Below, one piece after another: positions 1 to 6,529 of a stretch of DNA of 6,815 nucleotides. A program made the position numbers and the translations under genes. Every line of letters begins with the position of its first letter. The first letter of the stretch is position 1. A model generated the notes under the pieces. The model had not been told where the DNA came from, did not search any database, and was given only the letters and a program-made list of their open reading frames with translations. Source of the stretch: Candidatus Tectimicrobiota bacterium (GTDB lineage: Bacteria > JACPSX01); the NCBI GenBank assembly GCA_016193065.1, contig JACPSX010000100.1, forward strand, positions 1-6,815, read 5' to 3'.

Positions 1-1
1 C

Positions 2-202
2 AATGGCATGAGCCTCCGCGACCTGAAGGTCGGCGACACCATCAGGCTTGAATACACCCGGGAAGGTAACCGTCTTATCGGCGTCTCCGTTTCCAAGGAA
101 CCGGTTCCCGCCAAGACCAAACCAAAAGAAAACAAGAAGGAACTCCCGAAGAAGGCCGAAAGTCCCGCAAAGCCCGCAGCGAAAGAATCCCCGGCGAAAT
201 AG
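2..202 (+). CDS. 3' end of a small protein with a Lys/Pro/Ala-rich tail (partial)
   Basis: The frame is open to the left edge of the window and stops at TAG 200-202, so this is the C-terminal part of a gene that starts outside. The ATG at position 8 has no visible ribosome binding site because of the edge, and I treat it as internal. The visible protein has two parts. The first is a beta-rich stretch of about 30 residues (LRDLKVGDTIRLEY, then a basic turn and LIGVSVSKE). This is the shape seen at the end of small OB- or SH3-like secreted or periplasmic proteins of the DUF5666 kind, where a 'DLKVGD.V.V.Y' strand pair closes the barrel. The second is a tail of about 30 residues made almost only of K, P, A, E and S, with PAK and ESPAK repeated, probably disordered and strongly basic. 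The family link is a pattern impression. The function is unknown. Confidence 0.6.
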   Translation, partial: NGMSLRDLKVGDTIRLEYTREGNRLIGVSVSKEPVPAKTKPKENKKELPKKAESPAKPAAKESPAK

Positions 203-246
203 CGTCTTCATCATCGTGGAGGTTCGGCCTGGGAGGGGGGAGTGCC

Positions 247-453
247 ATGCCGTCGGGAACCATCAAATGGTTTAGTGAGCGCCGCCACTACGGGTTTATT
301 GTTTCCGAAAACGGTCAGGAAGTCTTTTTTCACCAATCCGAAGTAAGCGCCGAGGACTTGCCGGTCCAGGAAGGAGACCGGGTGATTTTTAAGGTTGTCG
401 AGACCCTCAGGGGGGTTCAGGGCAAAGAAATTTTCAAACTCCCCCTTATGTAA
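247..453 (+). CDS. Cold-shock-domain protein (CspA family), 68 aa
   Basis: This is a small single-domain nucleic-acid-binding protein of the CspA family, predicted to bind single-stranded RNA or DNA in the cytoplasm and act as an RNA chaperone. The domain fills the protein: the opening strand GTIKWFS (residues 4-10), an RNP1-like strand RHYGFI (13-18), an RNP2-like strand VFFHQS (26-31), and the closing strand EGDRVIFKVV. The usual RNP1 is KGFGFI; here K-G-F is replaced by R-H-Y, keeping one aromatic residue and the GFI. The RNP2 strand has FFHQS instead of FVHFS, so one aromatic position is lost. The C-terminus is GVQGKEIFKLPLM rather than the common 'A.NV' ending. The ATG at 247 follows a purine-rich ribosome binding site (about 231-242, GGGAGGGGGGAG) at 4 bp spacing, which fixes the start. 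It lies 44 bp after the upstream partial gene. Being a csp paralog does not by itself mean cold induction. Confidence 0.9.
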   Translation: MPSGTIKWFSERRHYGFIVSENGQEVFFHQSEVSAEDLPVQEGDRVIFKVVETLRGVQGKEIFKLPLM

Positions 454-582
454 TTGCGCGATTCTTCTGTCCCATCAACCCGCTGGCCATCCATTTCAAA
501 AGAGACTGCCTGGCATTATGGAAGGCCGTATCCCCCTGCCCAGCCCCAGTTTGTCAGCGAGGAATTGCTACACTCATCAACT

Positions 583-637
583 CCTCAGGGGAGCCCAAGG
601 GCCTGCCCTGAGCTTGCCGCAGGGGGCACTCCCGAGG
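583..637. repeat. Nested inverted repeat (REP-like) downstream of the cold-shock gene
   Basis: The outer arms are CCTC-ag-GGGAG (583-593) and CTCCC-GAGG (629-637), which pair as nine base pairs with a 2-nt bulge. Inside, CCCTG (606-610) and CAGGG (620-624) pair around a 9-nt loop. No T-tract follows on the + strand (CCCCGAATGAAAAAC), so it does not look like a classical intrinsic terminator. The core GCCCTGAGCTTGCCGCAGGG resembles the dispersed intergenic REP-type elements common in GC-rich genomes. That resemblance comes from memory and was not searched. It may still help to end or stabilise the cold-shock transcript. Confidence 0.5.
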
Positions 638-680
638 CCCCGAATGAAAAACAGGAGGTGGGCTAATCCGGTATCCTCTG

Positions 681-711
681 TTGACATCTTTCGCCGCACA
701 TGGAGTACAAT
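681..711 (+). promoter_or_regulatory. Candidate sigma-70-type promoter for the prenyltransferase gene
   Basis: A perfect -35 hexamer TTGACA (681-686) is followed after 19 bp by TACAAT (706-711), one base from the -10 consensus. The spacer is 2 bp longer than optimal. Transcription would begin near 718, about 20 nt before the ATG at 739. The upstream in-frame ATG at 700 lies inside this promoter, so it would not be transcribed. This is one reason for choosing 739 as the gene start. Confidence 0.5.
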
Positions 712-738
712 AAGAAAAAACGGGAAACAAGATCCGCC

Positions 739-1518
739 ATGGGATTTAAAGACCTGCTCTATTATCTTTACGGCCGCAGACTTCTAGCCTCCGTGGGCAA
801 GGGGCCTCTGCCCCAGCATATCGGGCTCATCCTGGATGGGAACCGCCGCTACGCCCGGGCCAAGAATCTTCCCGCCCTCATCGACGGCCACAAGAGAGGG
901 GCGGAAAAGCTCGACGAGGTCCTCAAGTGGTGTGAGGATCTCGACATTCGCACGGTGACCATCTGGGTTTTCTCGACGGAAAACCAGCAGCGTGCTCCGG
1001 ATGAGGTGGACGAGCTGATGGAGGTCATTGAGGCCAAGATTGACCAGATGGCCCGCAACCCCTTGACCCGAGAGCGCCGCATGAGGATCCGGGCCGTGGG
1101 GCAGATCGCGAACCTCCCCCCCAGGCTGCAGGAAACCATCCGGAAAGCCGAAGAAGCAACCCGAAAACACGACCGCTTCTTTCTCAACATTGCCGTCGCC
1201 TACGGCGGGCGCCAGGAGATTGCCGACGCCTTCAAGAAGCTCCTGGCGGAGAAGCAGAGGCTGAACGTCCCCCTGGAGACGATCGCCGCCTCCATTTCCC
1301 CCGAGGAGATCAGCCGCCACATGTACACCTATGACGTTCCCGACCCGGACCTGATCATCCGCACCAGCGGAGAGGTGCGCTTGAGCGGGTTTCTTCTCTG
1401 GCAGAGCGCCTACAGCGAATTTTACTTCTGCGATGTGAACTGGCCGGCCTTCCGGAAAATCGACTTCCTGCGGGCAATCCGCAGCTACCAGCAAAGGGAT
1501 CGCCGCTTCGGTCAATAA
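739..1518 (+). CDS. uppS: cis-Prenyltransferase (isoprenyl diphosphate synthase, UppS/Rv1086 type), 259 aa
   Basis: The enzyme condenses isopentenyl diphosphate onto an allylic diphosphate primer in Z configuration. In most bacteria this makes the C55 lipid carrier for cell-wall and O-antigen synthesis at the membrane. All family motifs are present (numbered from 739): DGNRRYAR 33-40 with catalytic Asp33, GHKRGA 50-55, FSTEN 78-82, NIAVAYGGR 150-158, and RTSGEVRLSGFLLWQ 208-222 with the downstream Glu227. Several stretches (DGNRR, IRTSGE.RLSGFLLWQSAYSE, WPAFR..DFLRA) look closer to mycobacterial Rv1086, a Z-farnesyl diphosphate synthase, than to E. coli UppS (DGNGR, IRTGGEHRISNFLLWQ). The product length is therefore uncertain. 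An in-frame ATG at 700 would add 13 residues (MEYNKKKRETRSA). I prefer 739 because MGFKDLLYYLYGRRL matches where relatives begin and a promoter candidate overlaps 700. The ribosome binding site at 739 is weak. The gene converges with pit. The symbol names the family and does not claim a C55 product. Confidence 0.92.
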   Translation: MGFKDLLYYLYGRRLLASVGKGPLPQHIGLILDGNRRYARAKNLPALIDGHKRGAEKLDEVLKWCEDLDIRTVTIWVFSTENQQRAPDEVDELMEVIEAKIDQMARNPLTRERRMRIRAVGQIANLPPRLQETIRKAEEATRKHDRFFLNIAVAYGGRQEIADAFKKLLAEKQRLNVPLETIAASISPEEISRHMYTYDVPDPDLIIRTSGEVRLSGFLLWQSAYSEFYFCDVNWPAFRKIDFLRAIRSYQQRDRRFGQ

Positions 1519-1575
1519 CAACCGGCTGGAAAACGCGGCTACCCGATAGCGAGTGCCACGCTCTGGAGAAGCCTT
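1519..1575. other. Convergent gap between uppS and pit
   Basis: The two genes end 57 bp apart, tail to tail. The only inverted repeats are short: AGCG 1548-1551 with CGCT 1559-1562, and AGAAG-c-CTTCT 1567-1577, which has too small a loop to fold. Neither is followed by a T-run in either direction. I see no intrinsic terminator, so ending may depend on Rho or the transcripts may overlap. Confidence 0.4.
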
Positions 1576-2559
1576 CTAGAACATCAGCTTGAGAAGCAAT
1601 GCGATCAGAAACGCAATCGTCCCGCAAATTGGAAAGGTCAGGACCCAGGCCATGACAATTTCCTGCGAGACATTCCAACGCACGGCCGAAAACCGCCGTG
1701 CAGCTCCCACCCCCATAATCGCCGTCCCGATGGAATGAGTTGTACTCAAGGGAATCCCAAAGTGCGAGGCCCCGAGAATCGTCAGGGAAGCGGCCGTCTC
1801 GGCGGAAAACCCCTGCCAGGACTCAAGATGCACCATCTTGATCCCCATCTTGTGGATGATTTTCCGCCCTCCAAAGGAGGTACCGATTCCCATCGTAAGG
1901 GCACAAATGAGGATCACCCATACCGGGATATGAAAGCCCGGGAAGATCCCCGCCAAAGTCAGAGCCAGAGCAAAGACTCCGATGAACTTCTGGCCATCAT
2001 TCAATCCGTGGTTAAAGGCCATAAAGGCCGCCGACAGAATTTGCAGGCGGGCAAACAGGCGCCGGGATTTAATGGGAGAGCTGTTGGCAAGAAATATCTG
2101 CACCGCTTTCGCGATGATCAACGCGCTCCCAAACCCGAGGAAAGAGGACAAGACGAGCCCGATGAGGACTTTTTGCCAGCCGCTCCAAAGCAGAACGTGG
2201 GGTCCTGCTGTAGCCAACCCGGCTCCCGCCAGCCCGGCCACCAGAGCGTGCGATTCGCTGGTGGGAATACCATAGTGGGCCGCCAGGCTGCTCCAGATAA
2301 CAATGGCGAACATAGCCGCTGCCACAGTCTGCAAGTTGATCACGGAAGCCTCGACAATCCCCGTCCCGATGGTCTCGGCAACCGCCGTTCCAGCCAGGGC
2401 TCCGACGATATTCAGCAAGGTCGCCATAAGAATGGCGTTCCTCGGAGACAGAACACGGGTTGACACCACCGTGGCAATGGCATTCGGGGCGTCGGTCCAG
2501 CCGTTGACGAACTCCGCGGCAAGCACAAGCAGGAGAACGATTATGAGCATTATGCTCAT
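1576..2559 (-). CDS. pit: Inorganic phosphate transporter, PiT family (327 aa)
   Basis: This is an integral inner-membrane permease of the PiT family (PF01384), expected to import phosphate, often as a metal-phosphate complex, driven by a proton or cation gradient. The two signature segments of the family are present and arranged as an internal duplication: NGWTDAPNAIATVVSTRVLS (19-38) with the GxxDxxNA core, and FNHGLNDGQKFIGVFAL (182-198) with the second GxND core. Each half also carries a paired GIPxSxxH motif: GIPTSESHALVAGLAG (97-112) and GIPLSTTHSIGTAIMGVG (268-285). Hydrophobic segments run from the first residue (SIMLIIVLLLVLAAEF) to the last (FLIALLLKLMF), consistent with about 10 membrane spans. 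The length fits the short bacterial form. The ATG at 2559 follows an AGGGGAG ribosome binding site and lies 12 bp after the DUF47 stop, so the two are probably translationally coupled. Some PiT-family members carry sulfate (B. subtilis CysP). The DUF47 partner favours phosphate here. Confidence 0.92.
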   Translation of the reverse strand: MSIMLIIVLLLVLAAEFVNGWTDAPNAIATVVSTRVLSPRNAILMATLLNIVGALAGTAVAETIGTGIVEASVINLQTVAAAMFAIVIWSSLAAHYGIPTSESHALVAGLAGAGLATAGPHVLLWSGWQKVLIGLVLSSFLGFGSALIIAKAVQIFLANSSPIKSRRLFARLQILSAAFMAFNHGLNDGQKFIGVFALALTLAGIFPGFHIPVWVILICALTMGIGTSFGGRKIIHKMGIKMVHLESWQGFSAETAASLTILGASHFGIPLSTTHSIGTAIMGVGAARRFSAVRWNVSQEIVMAWVLTFPICGTIAFLIALLLKLMF

Positions 2560-2571
2560 GAGTACTCCCCT

Positions 2572-3192
2572 TTACCTGGCTTCTTTGCGGGAAATTGAAG
2601 AAATCGCATCGGCCACGTTTTCGCAGTGATCCGTAATGATTTCAAGATTCTCGAATATATCTTTCCATTGAATCACCGTTTTTGCATCCGGCTCGCCCTG
2701 GAAGAGATGTTCCAGGCCCCGATACAACAACAAGTCGGCTTCCTCTTCGAGCTCCTTGATTTGCACTACCTGTTTCTGGACCGTTTCAAGCTTAGGATTT
2801 AATATTTCAGGCATAAGAGTCTGCAGATTCTTGGTCATTTGCGTGATGATGTTCGTAAAACTGGCCGCCTCGCTGCGCGCTGCCGTAATATGATAAATTT
2901 GCACTCGGATCGCGACCGCCCTCATGAAGTCAATCACGTGATCCAGTTCGTTGATCAGCGCGACAATGTCGTCCTTATCGATCTTCGTAATGAACGTGCG
3001 GTCGAGTAGCTGATGAGCTTGGCGCGTCAGATCGTCTCCTTTGTGCTCCCGTTCAATGATGCTCTGGATCCGTTCCCGGGCGGTGGACAGGTCTGCGAAG
3101 AGCTTGCCGAGCTCTTCGGCGCAGCCGACCGTGTTGGCGATATGGTTTTTAAAGATGTCCTCAAATTGTTTGTCGTTCGTCTTTCCCCACAC
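2572..3192 (-). CDS. PhoU-like DUF47 protein, Pit accessory (206 aa, GTG start)
   Basis: This is a cytoplasmic all-helical protein of the DUF47/PhoU-like family (PF01865), whose members are commonly encoded next to PiT permeases and are thought to modulate phosphate uptake. The visible family pattern has two related helical halves. The first has EREHKGDDLTRQAHQLLDRTF followed by ITKIDKDDIVALINELDHVIDFM (about 48-90). The second has IKELEEEADLLLYRGLEHLF (145-164) and WKDIFENLEIITDHCENVAD (176-195). The acidic E..D and E...D positions match the metal-binding surfaces known in PhoU-type folds. The start is GTG at 3192, because a strong AAGGAGGA ribosome binding site (3201-3208) sits 8 bp upstream and no better ATG is in frame. 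It ends 12 bp before pit, so the two form an operon. The 247 bp gap to lon suggests the pair has its own promoter, though I cannot name one. I see no PhoB-box-like repeat in that gap. Confidence 0.9.
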   Translation of the reverse strand: MWGKTNDKQFEDIFKNHIANTVGCAEELGKLFADLSTARERIQSIIEREHKGDDLTRQAHQLLDRTFITKIDKDDIVALINELDHVIDFMRAVAIRVQIYHITAARSEAASFTNIITQMTKNLQTLMPEILNPKLETVQKQVVQIKELEEEADLLLYRGLEHLFQGEPDAKTVIQWKDIFENLEIITDHCENVADAISSISRKEAR

Positions 3193-3200
3193 CGGCTCTT

Positions 3201-3208
3201 TCCTCCTT
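3201..3208 (-). promoter_or_regulatory. Ribosome binding site that fixes the DUF47 GTG start
   Basis: On the - strand this reads AAGGAGGA, almost the full anti-16S complement, 8 nt before the GTG at 3192. It is the strongest ribosome binding site in the window apart from the purine run before the cold-shock gene, and it supports a GTG start. Confidence 0.85.
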
Positions 3209-3325
3209 CTTGTTTTTCACTTCGCGACAAGCCTGCATCCAGAACCCGATCTACGGAACCTCCATCCTCCTCCCACACGCGGACAATCATAACCTCCATA
3301 ACCATGTCTACCCCGCTACCGAGAA

Positions 3326-3350
3326 CAAGCCCCCGCGGCAGGGGGGCTTG
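3326..3350. terminator. Perfect 9-bp GC-rich hairpin, possible terminator after lon
   Basis: The arms CAAGCCCCC and GGGGGCTTG pair without mismatch around the loop GCGGCAG. It lies between lon and the DUF47-pit operon and could separate the two transcripts. It lacks the downstream U-run of a classical intrinsic terminator, so it could equally be a REP-type hairpin or an mRNA 3'-end protector. Confidence 0.35.
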
Positions 3351-3439
3351 CTCTGAGGCGCCCGATCTTGGAATCCGCAGGCCCGCTGTGACGGGAGGAA
3401 GGCCGGTCATTCGTCCTGAGGTCCGCAACGCCCCTTGGA

Positions 3440-5803
3440 TCAGGAGCTTGGTTTTCCGTCCGAAATCAAGGCGTGATCAAGAACTTCGTCCATGTGCTTC
3501 ACGAACAGGATCCGGAGCTCCTCGCGCACCTGGGGAGGAATCTCCTGCAGATCCTTCTCGTTGTCCTGGGGGAGAAGGACGGTTTTAATACCCGCCCGGT
3601 GGGCGGCCAGGATTTTCTCCTTCACCCCGCCGATGGGAAGCACCTTTCCCCTCAAAGTAATCTCCCCGGTCATGGCCAACTGCTTCCGAACCGGCCGGCG
3701 GCACAGGGCGGAGACCACAGCCGTGGCGATCGTGATTCCAGCCGAGGGCCCGTCCTTGGGAATGGCCCCGGCAGGGACGTGGATGTGCAGCGCCGTCTTT
3801 TCGTGGAAGGCAGGGTCGATCCCCAGCCTCTCGGCCCGGGAGCGTGTATAAGTTAATGCGGCTCGAGCGGATTCCTGCATGACGTCCCCCAGCTTTCCCG
3901 TCAGCGTCAACTCGCCGTGGCCCGGTACCAGGCTTGCTTCTACGAACAGGACCTCTCCACCGGTGGGGGTCCAAGCCAGTCCTGTCGCCACGCCGATCTC
4001 GTCTTCCTCACCCGCCATTTCGTAACGGAAACGTGCGGGTCCCAGGTATTCCTTAAGATCCGCCGGGCTCACCTCAACCCGGTCCACCAGACCTTCAGCT
4101 TTCTTTCGCGCAACTTTTCGGCAGATGTTTGCAATCTCGCGCTCCAGATTCCTCACCCCGGCCTCCCGGGTGTAATGACGAATGATGTCGAGAATCGCCT
4201 CGTCCCCCAAGGAAACGTCCTCTGCCGTCAAGCCATTCTCCTGGTGCTGCCGGGGCAGCAGATAACGACGGGCAATCCCCAGCTTCTCCGACTCCGTGTA
4301 TCCCGGAAGTTCAAGAATTTCCATGCGGTCCCTCAACGGAGGCGGGATCGTGTCCAGAATGTTGGCCGTAGTGATGAACATGACCCTGGAGAGATCAAAA
4401 GACACGTCCAAATAGTGGTCAACAAAGGTATTATTCTGCGCCGGATCGAGCACTTCCAGGAGGGCGGAAGCCGGATCTCCTCGGAAATCCGCGCCGATCT
4501 TGTCGACTTCATCCAGCATGAAGACGGGGTTGTTCGATTCGGCCCTGCGCAGCTCCCGGATGATGCGGCCCGGAAGCGCCCCGACGTAGGTGCGCCGGTG
4601 GCCCCGGATTTCAGCCTCGTCCCGAACCCCGCCCAGGGACAGGCGCACAAAGCGCCGCCCCATGGCCCGGGCGATGGACTGGCCCAGGGAAGTTTTGCCC
4701 ACCCCGGGAGGTCCCACGAAGCAAAGGATCGGCCCCTTGGCGTCGGCGCGCAGTTTTCGCACGGCCAGGTATTCGAGGATCCGTTCTTTGGGCTTCTCCA
4801 GATCGTAGTGATCCTCATTGAGAACCTGGCTGGCCAGGGCCACGTCCAACGAATCTGACGTGGACTTCTGCCAGGGGAGGCCCAGGAGCCAGTCCAGGTA
4901 GTTGCGGGACACGGCGTATTCAGCGGAAGCCGGATTGATCCGGGCCAGGTGCTCCATCTCCTCATCCACGGCCTTGCGGGCTTCGGGCGTAAGACCCGTG
5001 CTCTCGATTCTCTCCCGCAGCTTGGTCAGTTCTCCCTCTTTTTCATCCAGTTCCCCCAGCTCCTTCTGAATCGCGCGCAACTGCTCCCGGAGGTAATACT
5101 CCCGCTGGCTCTTATCCCTCTTCTCCATGATCTCGTTTTGAATCCGCTTGCCCAGCTCCATCATCTCCATCTCACGCTGCAAGTAGGCCGTGATCTTGCG
5201 CAGCCGGGCGCTGACGCTGGTTTCCTCCAGGAATTGCTGGCGCTCCTCCAGGGAGAGGCCCAGGTGAATGGCCACAAGATAGGAGAGTTGGGCCGGGTCG
5301 GGAATGTTCAAGGCAGCCACAGCCAGTTCCGGGGGGAGGTTGGGGGATTCCGAGACAAGCTTCTGGAATTGAGAGCGGACGTTTCGGGCCAAAGCCTCAA
5401 ACTCCGGAGTCTGCTCAAGTTGGTCCGGGACAACTTCCACCCGGGCCTTCCAGTACGGCTCCTCCAGCGTGAACTCCGTAATCCGCACGCGCTCAATTCC
5501 CTGCAGGAGGACATGGACCTTCCCGTCGGGCATCCGCAGGAACCGGGCCACCACGGCAGCCGTGCCCACGACCGCCAGATTCTCCCGAGCGATCGGCTCT
5601 GGAGGATGCTTGAGCGCAAAAAGACCGACGATTTTACTCCCCACCAGGGCTTCATCCACCAGTTTGATCCATTTCTCCCCTTGCAGCTCAAAGGGGAGCA
5701 CCATCGAGGGGAAAAGAACCGCATCACCGCCCGGAAGGATGGCAAGCTCTTCGGGAATCCGAGGAGCCCCGGTCTCTCTCGCTGTTTTTTCCGCGACGTC
5801 CAT
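3440..5803 (-). CDS. lon: ATP-dependent protease Lon (LonA type, 787 aa)
   Basis: Lon is a soluble hexameric AAA+ serine protease that unfolds and degrades damaged and regulatory proteins. All three regions of LonA are present (numbered from 5803): the N-terminal substrate-binding LON domain (about 20-205), a helical linker (205-310) rich in charged residues, the AAA+ module with Walker A GPPGVGKT (364-371), Walker B FMLDEVDK (428-435) and sensor-1 Asn481, and the C-terminal protease domain with PKDGPSAG (682-689; nucleophile Ser687) and GGVKEK (725-730; dyad Lys730). The 43-residue Ser-Lys spacing equals that of E. coli Lon (S679/K722), and the 787 aa length is close to 784. The same frame stays open to an ATG at 5965, but that would add 54 atypical residues and overlap hsp20, so I chose the ATG at 5803, despite a weak ribosome binding site (AAAGG). 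It lies 100 bp behind hsp20. No frameshift or missing catalytic residue is seen. Confidence 0.97.
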   Translation of the reverse strand: MDVAEKTARETGAPRIPEELAILPGGDAVLFPSMVLPFELQGEKWIKLVDEALVGSKIVGLFALKHPPEPIARENLAVVGTAAVVARFLRMPDGKVHVLLQGIERVRITEFTLEEPYWKARVEVVPDQLEQTPEFEALARNVRSQFQKLVSESPNLPPELAVAALNIPDPAQLSYLVAIHLGLSLEERQQFLEETSVSARLRKITAYLQREMEMMELGKRIQNEIMEKRDKSQREYYLREQLRAIQKELGELDEKEGELTKLRERIESTGLTPEARKAVDEEMEHLARINPASAEYAVSRNYLDWLLGLPWQKSTSDSLDVALASQVLNEDHYDLEKPKERILEYLAVRKLRADAKGPILCFVGPPGVGKTSLGQSIARAMGRRFVRLSLGGVRDEAEIRGHRRTYVGALPGRIIRELRRAESNNPVFMLDEVDKIGADFRGDPASALLEVLDPAQNNTFVDHYLDVSFDLSRVMFITTANILDTIPPPLRDRMEILELPGYTESEKLGIARRYLLPRQHQENGLTAEDVSLGDEAILDIIRHYTREAGVRNLEREIANICRKVARKKAEGLVDRVEVSPADLKEYLGPARFRYEMAGEEDEIGVATGLAWTPTGGEVLFVEASLVPGHGELTLTGKLGDVMQESARAALTYTRSRAERLGIDPAFHEKTALHIHVPAGAIPKDGPSAGITIATAVVSALCRRPVRKQLAMTGEITLRGKVLPIGGVKEKILAAHRAGIKTVLLPQDNEKDLQEIPPQVREELRILFVKHMDEVLDHALISDGKPSS

Positions 5804-5903
5804 AAGTTCTTGGCCTTTATCTAGCGTGGTTCGACAAGCCTGTCCTGCACCCGGAAGCCGGGTACCCGGTCGAAGGGCAAACGGAAGGTTTTTCAGCAAT
5901 CTC
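5804..5903 (-). repeat. REP-like palindromic element between hsp20 and lon
   Basis: The 100 bp gap holds an element bounded by TTCGAC (5830-5835) and GTCGAA (5869-5874). Inside are the perfect 12-bp palindrome CCGGGTACCCGG (5858-5869) and an alternative hairpin, ACCCGG-aag-CCGGGT (5849-5863). The two folds share bases and exclude each other. On the - strand this is hsp20-lon spacer RNA. CAGGCTTGTCG at 5832-5842 lies 28 nt before the lon ATG. No T-tract follows the hairpins, so read-through from hsp20 into lon is possible. Confidence 0.55.
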
Positions 5904-6350
5904 CTAGAACTCGAGGATAAGCACGCGCCCTTGGCGTCCCGGAGAGGCCTTGGGCAGGATGACATCGAGAAACCCGTTTTTGTAGACGGCTTTGGCTTCT
6001 TCCGGCGAGACGGGGGCCGGAAGATTCACGACCCGTTCAAAAGGACCGAAGGGGATTTCCATCAGGTGGCAGATCACGGAGGAACCGGGGACGGGCGTCT
6101 CCCGTTTCCCTCGCAGTATCAGAATCTGCCCGTCCACGGCCAGATCCAGATCCCGGGCTTCCACCCCCGGCAGCTCGGCCCGAACCAGCACTTCCTCGTT
6201 GGTCTCGAACACGTCCACGGCAGGCCTCCAGGCCCGGTCGGCGAAATAGGTAGCCGGACGTTTGCTCTTGTTAAGGTGGTTGAAAAAGCGGTCCAGCCAG
6301 TCCCGCAAATCCTCCTGTCCCGCCAGGAAATTCTTGTAGGGATTGTCCAT
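5904..6350 (-). CDS. Small heat-shock protein, Hsp20/alpha-crystallin family (148 aa)
   Basis: This is an ATP-independent cytoplasmic holdase that binds unfolding proteins and keeps them refoldable or degradable. A variable N-terminal arm (1-40) precedes the alpha-crystallin domain (about 41-135). The domain begins [20 protein letters not shown], continues with PGV...[16 protein letters not shown], and ends in the family hallmarks [10 protein letters not shown] (102-111) and [15 protein letters not shown] (121-135). The C-terminal RVLILEF carries the short hydrophobic V-x-I motif (143-145) that links subunits into oligomers. The ATG at 6350 has a purine-rich but imperfect ribosome binding site (GGGGGGA, about 7 nt upstream). 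The protein has a normal length and all key segments. It lies directly upstream of lon on the same strand, which fits co-expression of chaperone and protease under protein stress. No CIRCE element is visible, and I cannot point to a convincing sigma-32 promoter. Confidence 0.95.
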   Translation of the reverse strand: MDNPYKNFLAGQEDLRDWLDRFFNHLNKSKRPATYFADRAWRPAVDVFETNEEVLVRAELPGVEARDLDLAVDGQILILRGKRETPVPGSSVICHLMEIPFGPFERVVNLPAPVSPEEAKAVYKNGFLDVILPKASPGRQGRVLILEF

Positions 6351-6372
6351 CAGCCGTCCCCCCGCACAGTCA

Positions 6373-6419
6373 CCGCCCCGCCGGGTACCCGCCCCGCCGG
6401 GTACCCGCCCCGCGGGTGC
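6373..6419. repeat. 16-bp GC-rich tandem repeats in the hsp20 leader
   Basis: CCGCCCCGCCGGGTAC occurs twice without change (6373-6388 and 6389-6404), followed by a degenerate third unit, CCGCCCCGCGGGTGC (6405-6419). The junctions create the palindrome GGGTACCC at 6383-6390 and 6399-6406. The array ends 22 bp before the hsp20 ATG, so on the - strand it would be in the 5' untranslated region and could form GC-rich stems such as ACCCGC-GGG-GCGGGT. Confidence 0.85.
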
Positions 6420-6529
6420 TGCACTTTGGAATCCGCAAGTCCACTACCATACCCATGCTCTTTATCACTATAATGCAATTCCCCCATTTTTCATAGCCCG
6501 CGATGGCAGCCCCGAGGACCTGACCGGAG

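Larger units (their letters stand above)
3193..3439 (-). other. Lon-DUF47 intergenic region with a hairpin
   Basis: These 247 bp separate the lon stop from the DUF47 start. A perfect 9-bp stem, CAAGCCCCC (3326-3334) with GGGGGCTTG (3342-3350), closes a 7-nt loop, GCGGCAG. On the - strand it lies about 90 nt after lon and is followed by TTCTCGGTAG, not a U-tract, so it is a weak terminator at best. Other contents are a short stem CCCG/CGGG around 3383, the 12-mer TTGGAATCCGCA (3368-3379) that recurs at 6426-6437, and CAGGCTTGTCG on the - strand (3225-3235) that recurs upstream of lon. I could not pick a convincing promoter for the DUF47-pit operon. Confidence 0.5.

Noticed and set aside
652-659. 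Strong ribosome-binding-like AGGAGGTG
   Set aside because: No ATG, GTG or TTG follows at a usable distance. The first TTG (680) is 20 nt away and its frame stops after 10 codons.
454-666. Open frame of 70 codons directly after the cold-shock stop, in the same frame
   Set aside because: It begins with TTG right after TAA, has no ribosome binding site, its translation shows no family features, and it runs through the inverted repeat at 583-637. I take the continuity as chance.
3193-3428. Possible small - strand protein in the lon-DUF47 gap (MVMEVMIVRVWEEDGG...)
   Set aside because: It has no clear ribosome binding site or family match. The frame continues out of phase into DUF47 and looks like an accidental open frame.
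3917-5824. Long + strand open frames opposite lon (up to ~310 codons)
   Set aside because: These are antisense shadows of a well-supported gene in GC-rich DNA, with no recognisable motifs of their own.
5804-5965. 54-residue N-terminal extension of Lon
   Set aside because: It would overlap the hsp20 coding region and translate the palindromic spacer, while the ATG at 5803 gives the normal Lon length.
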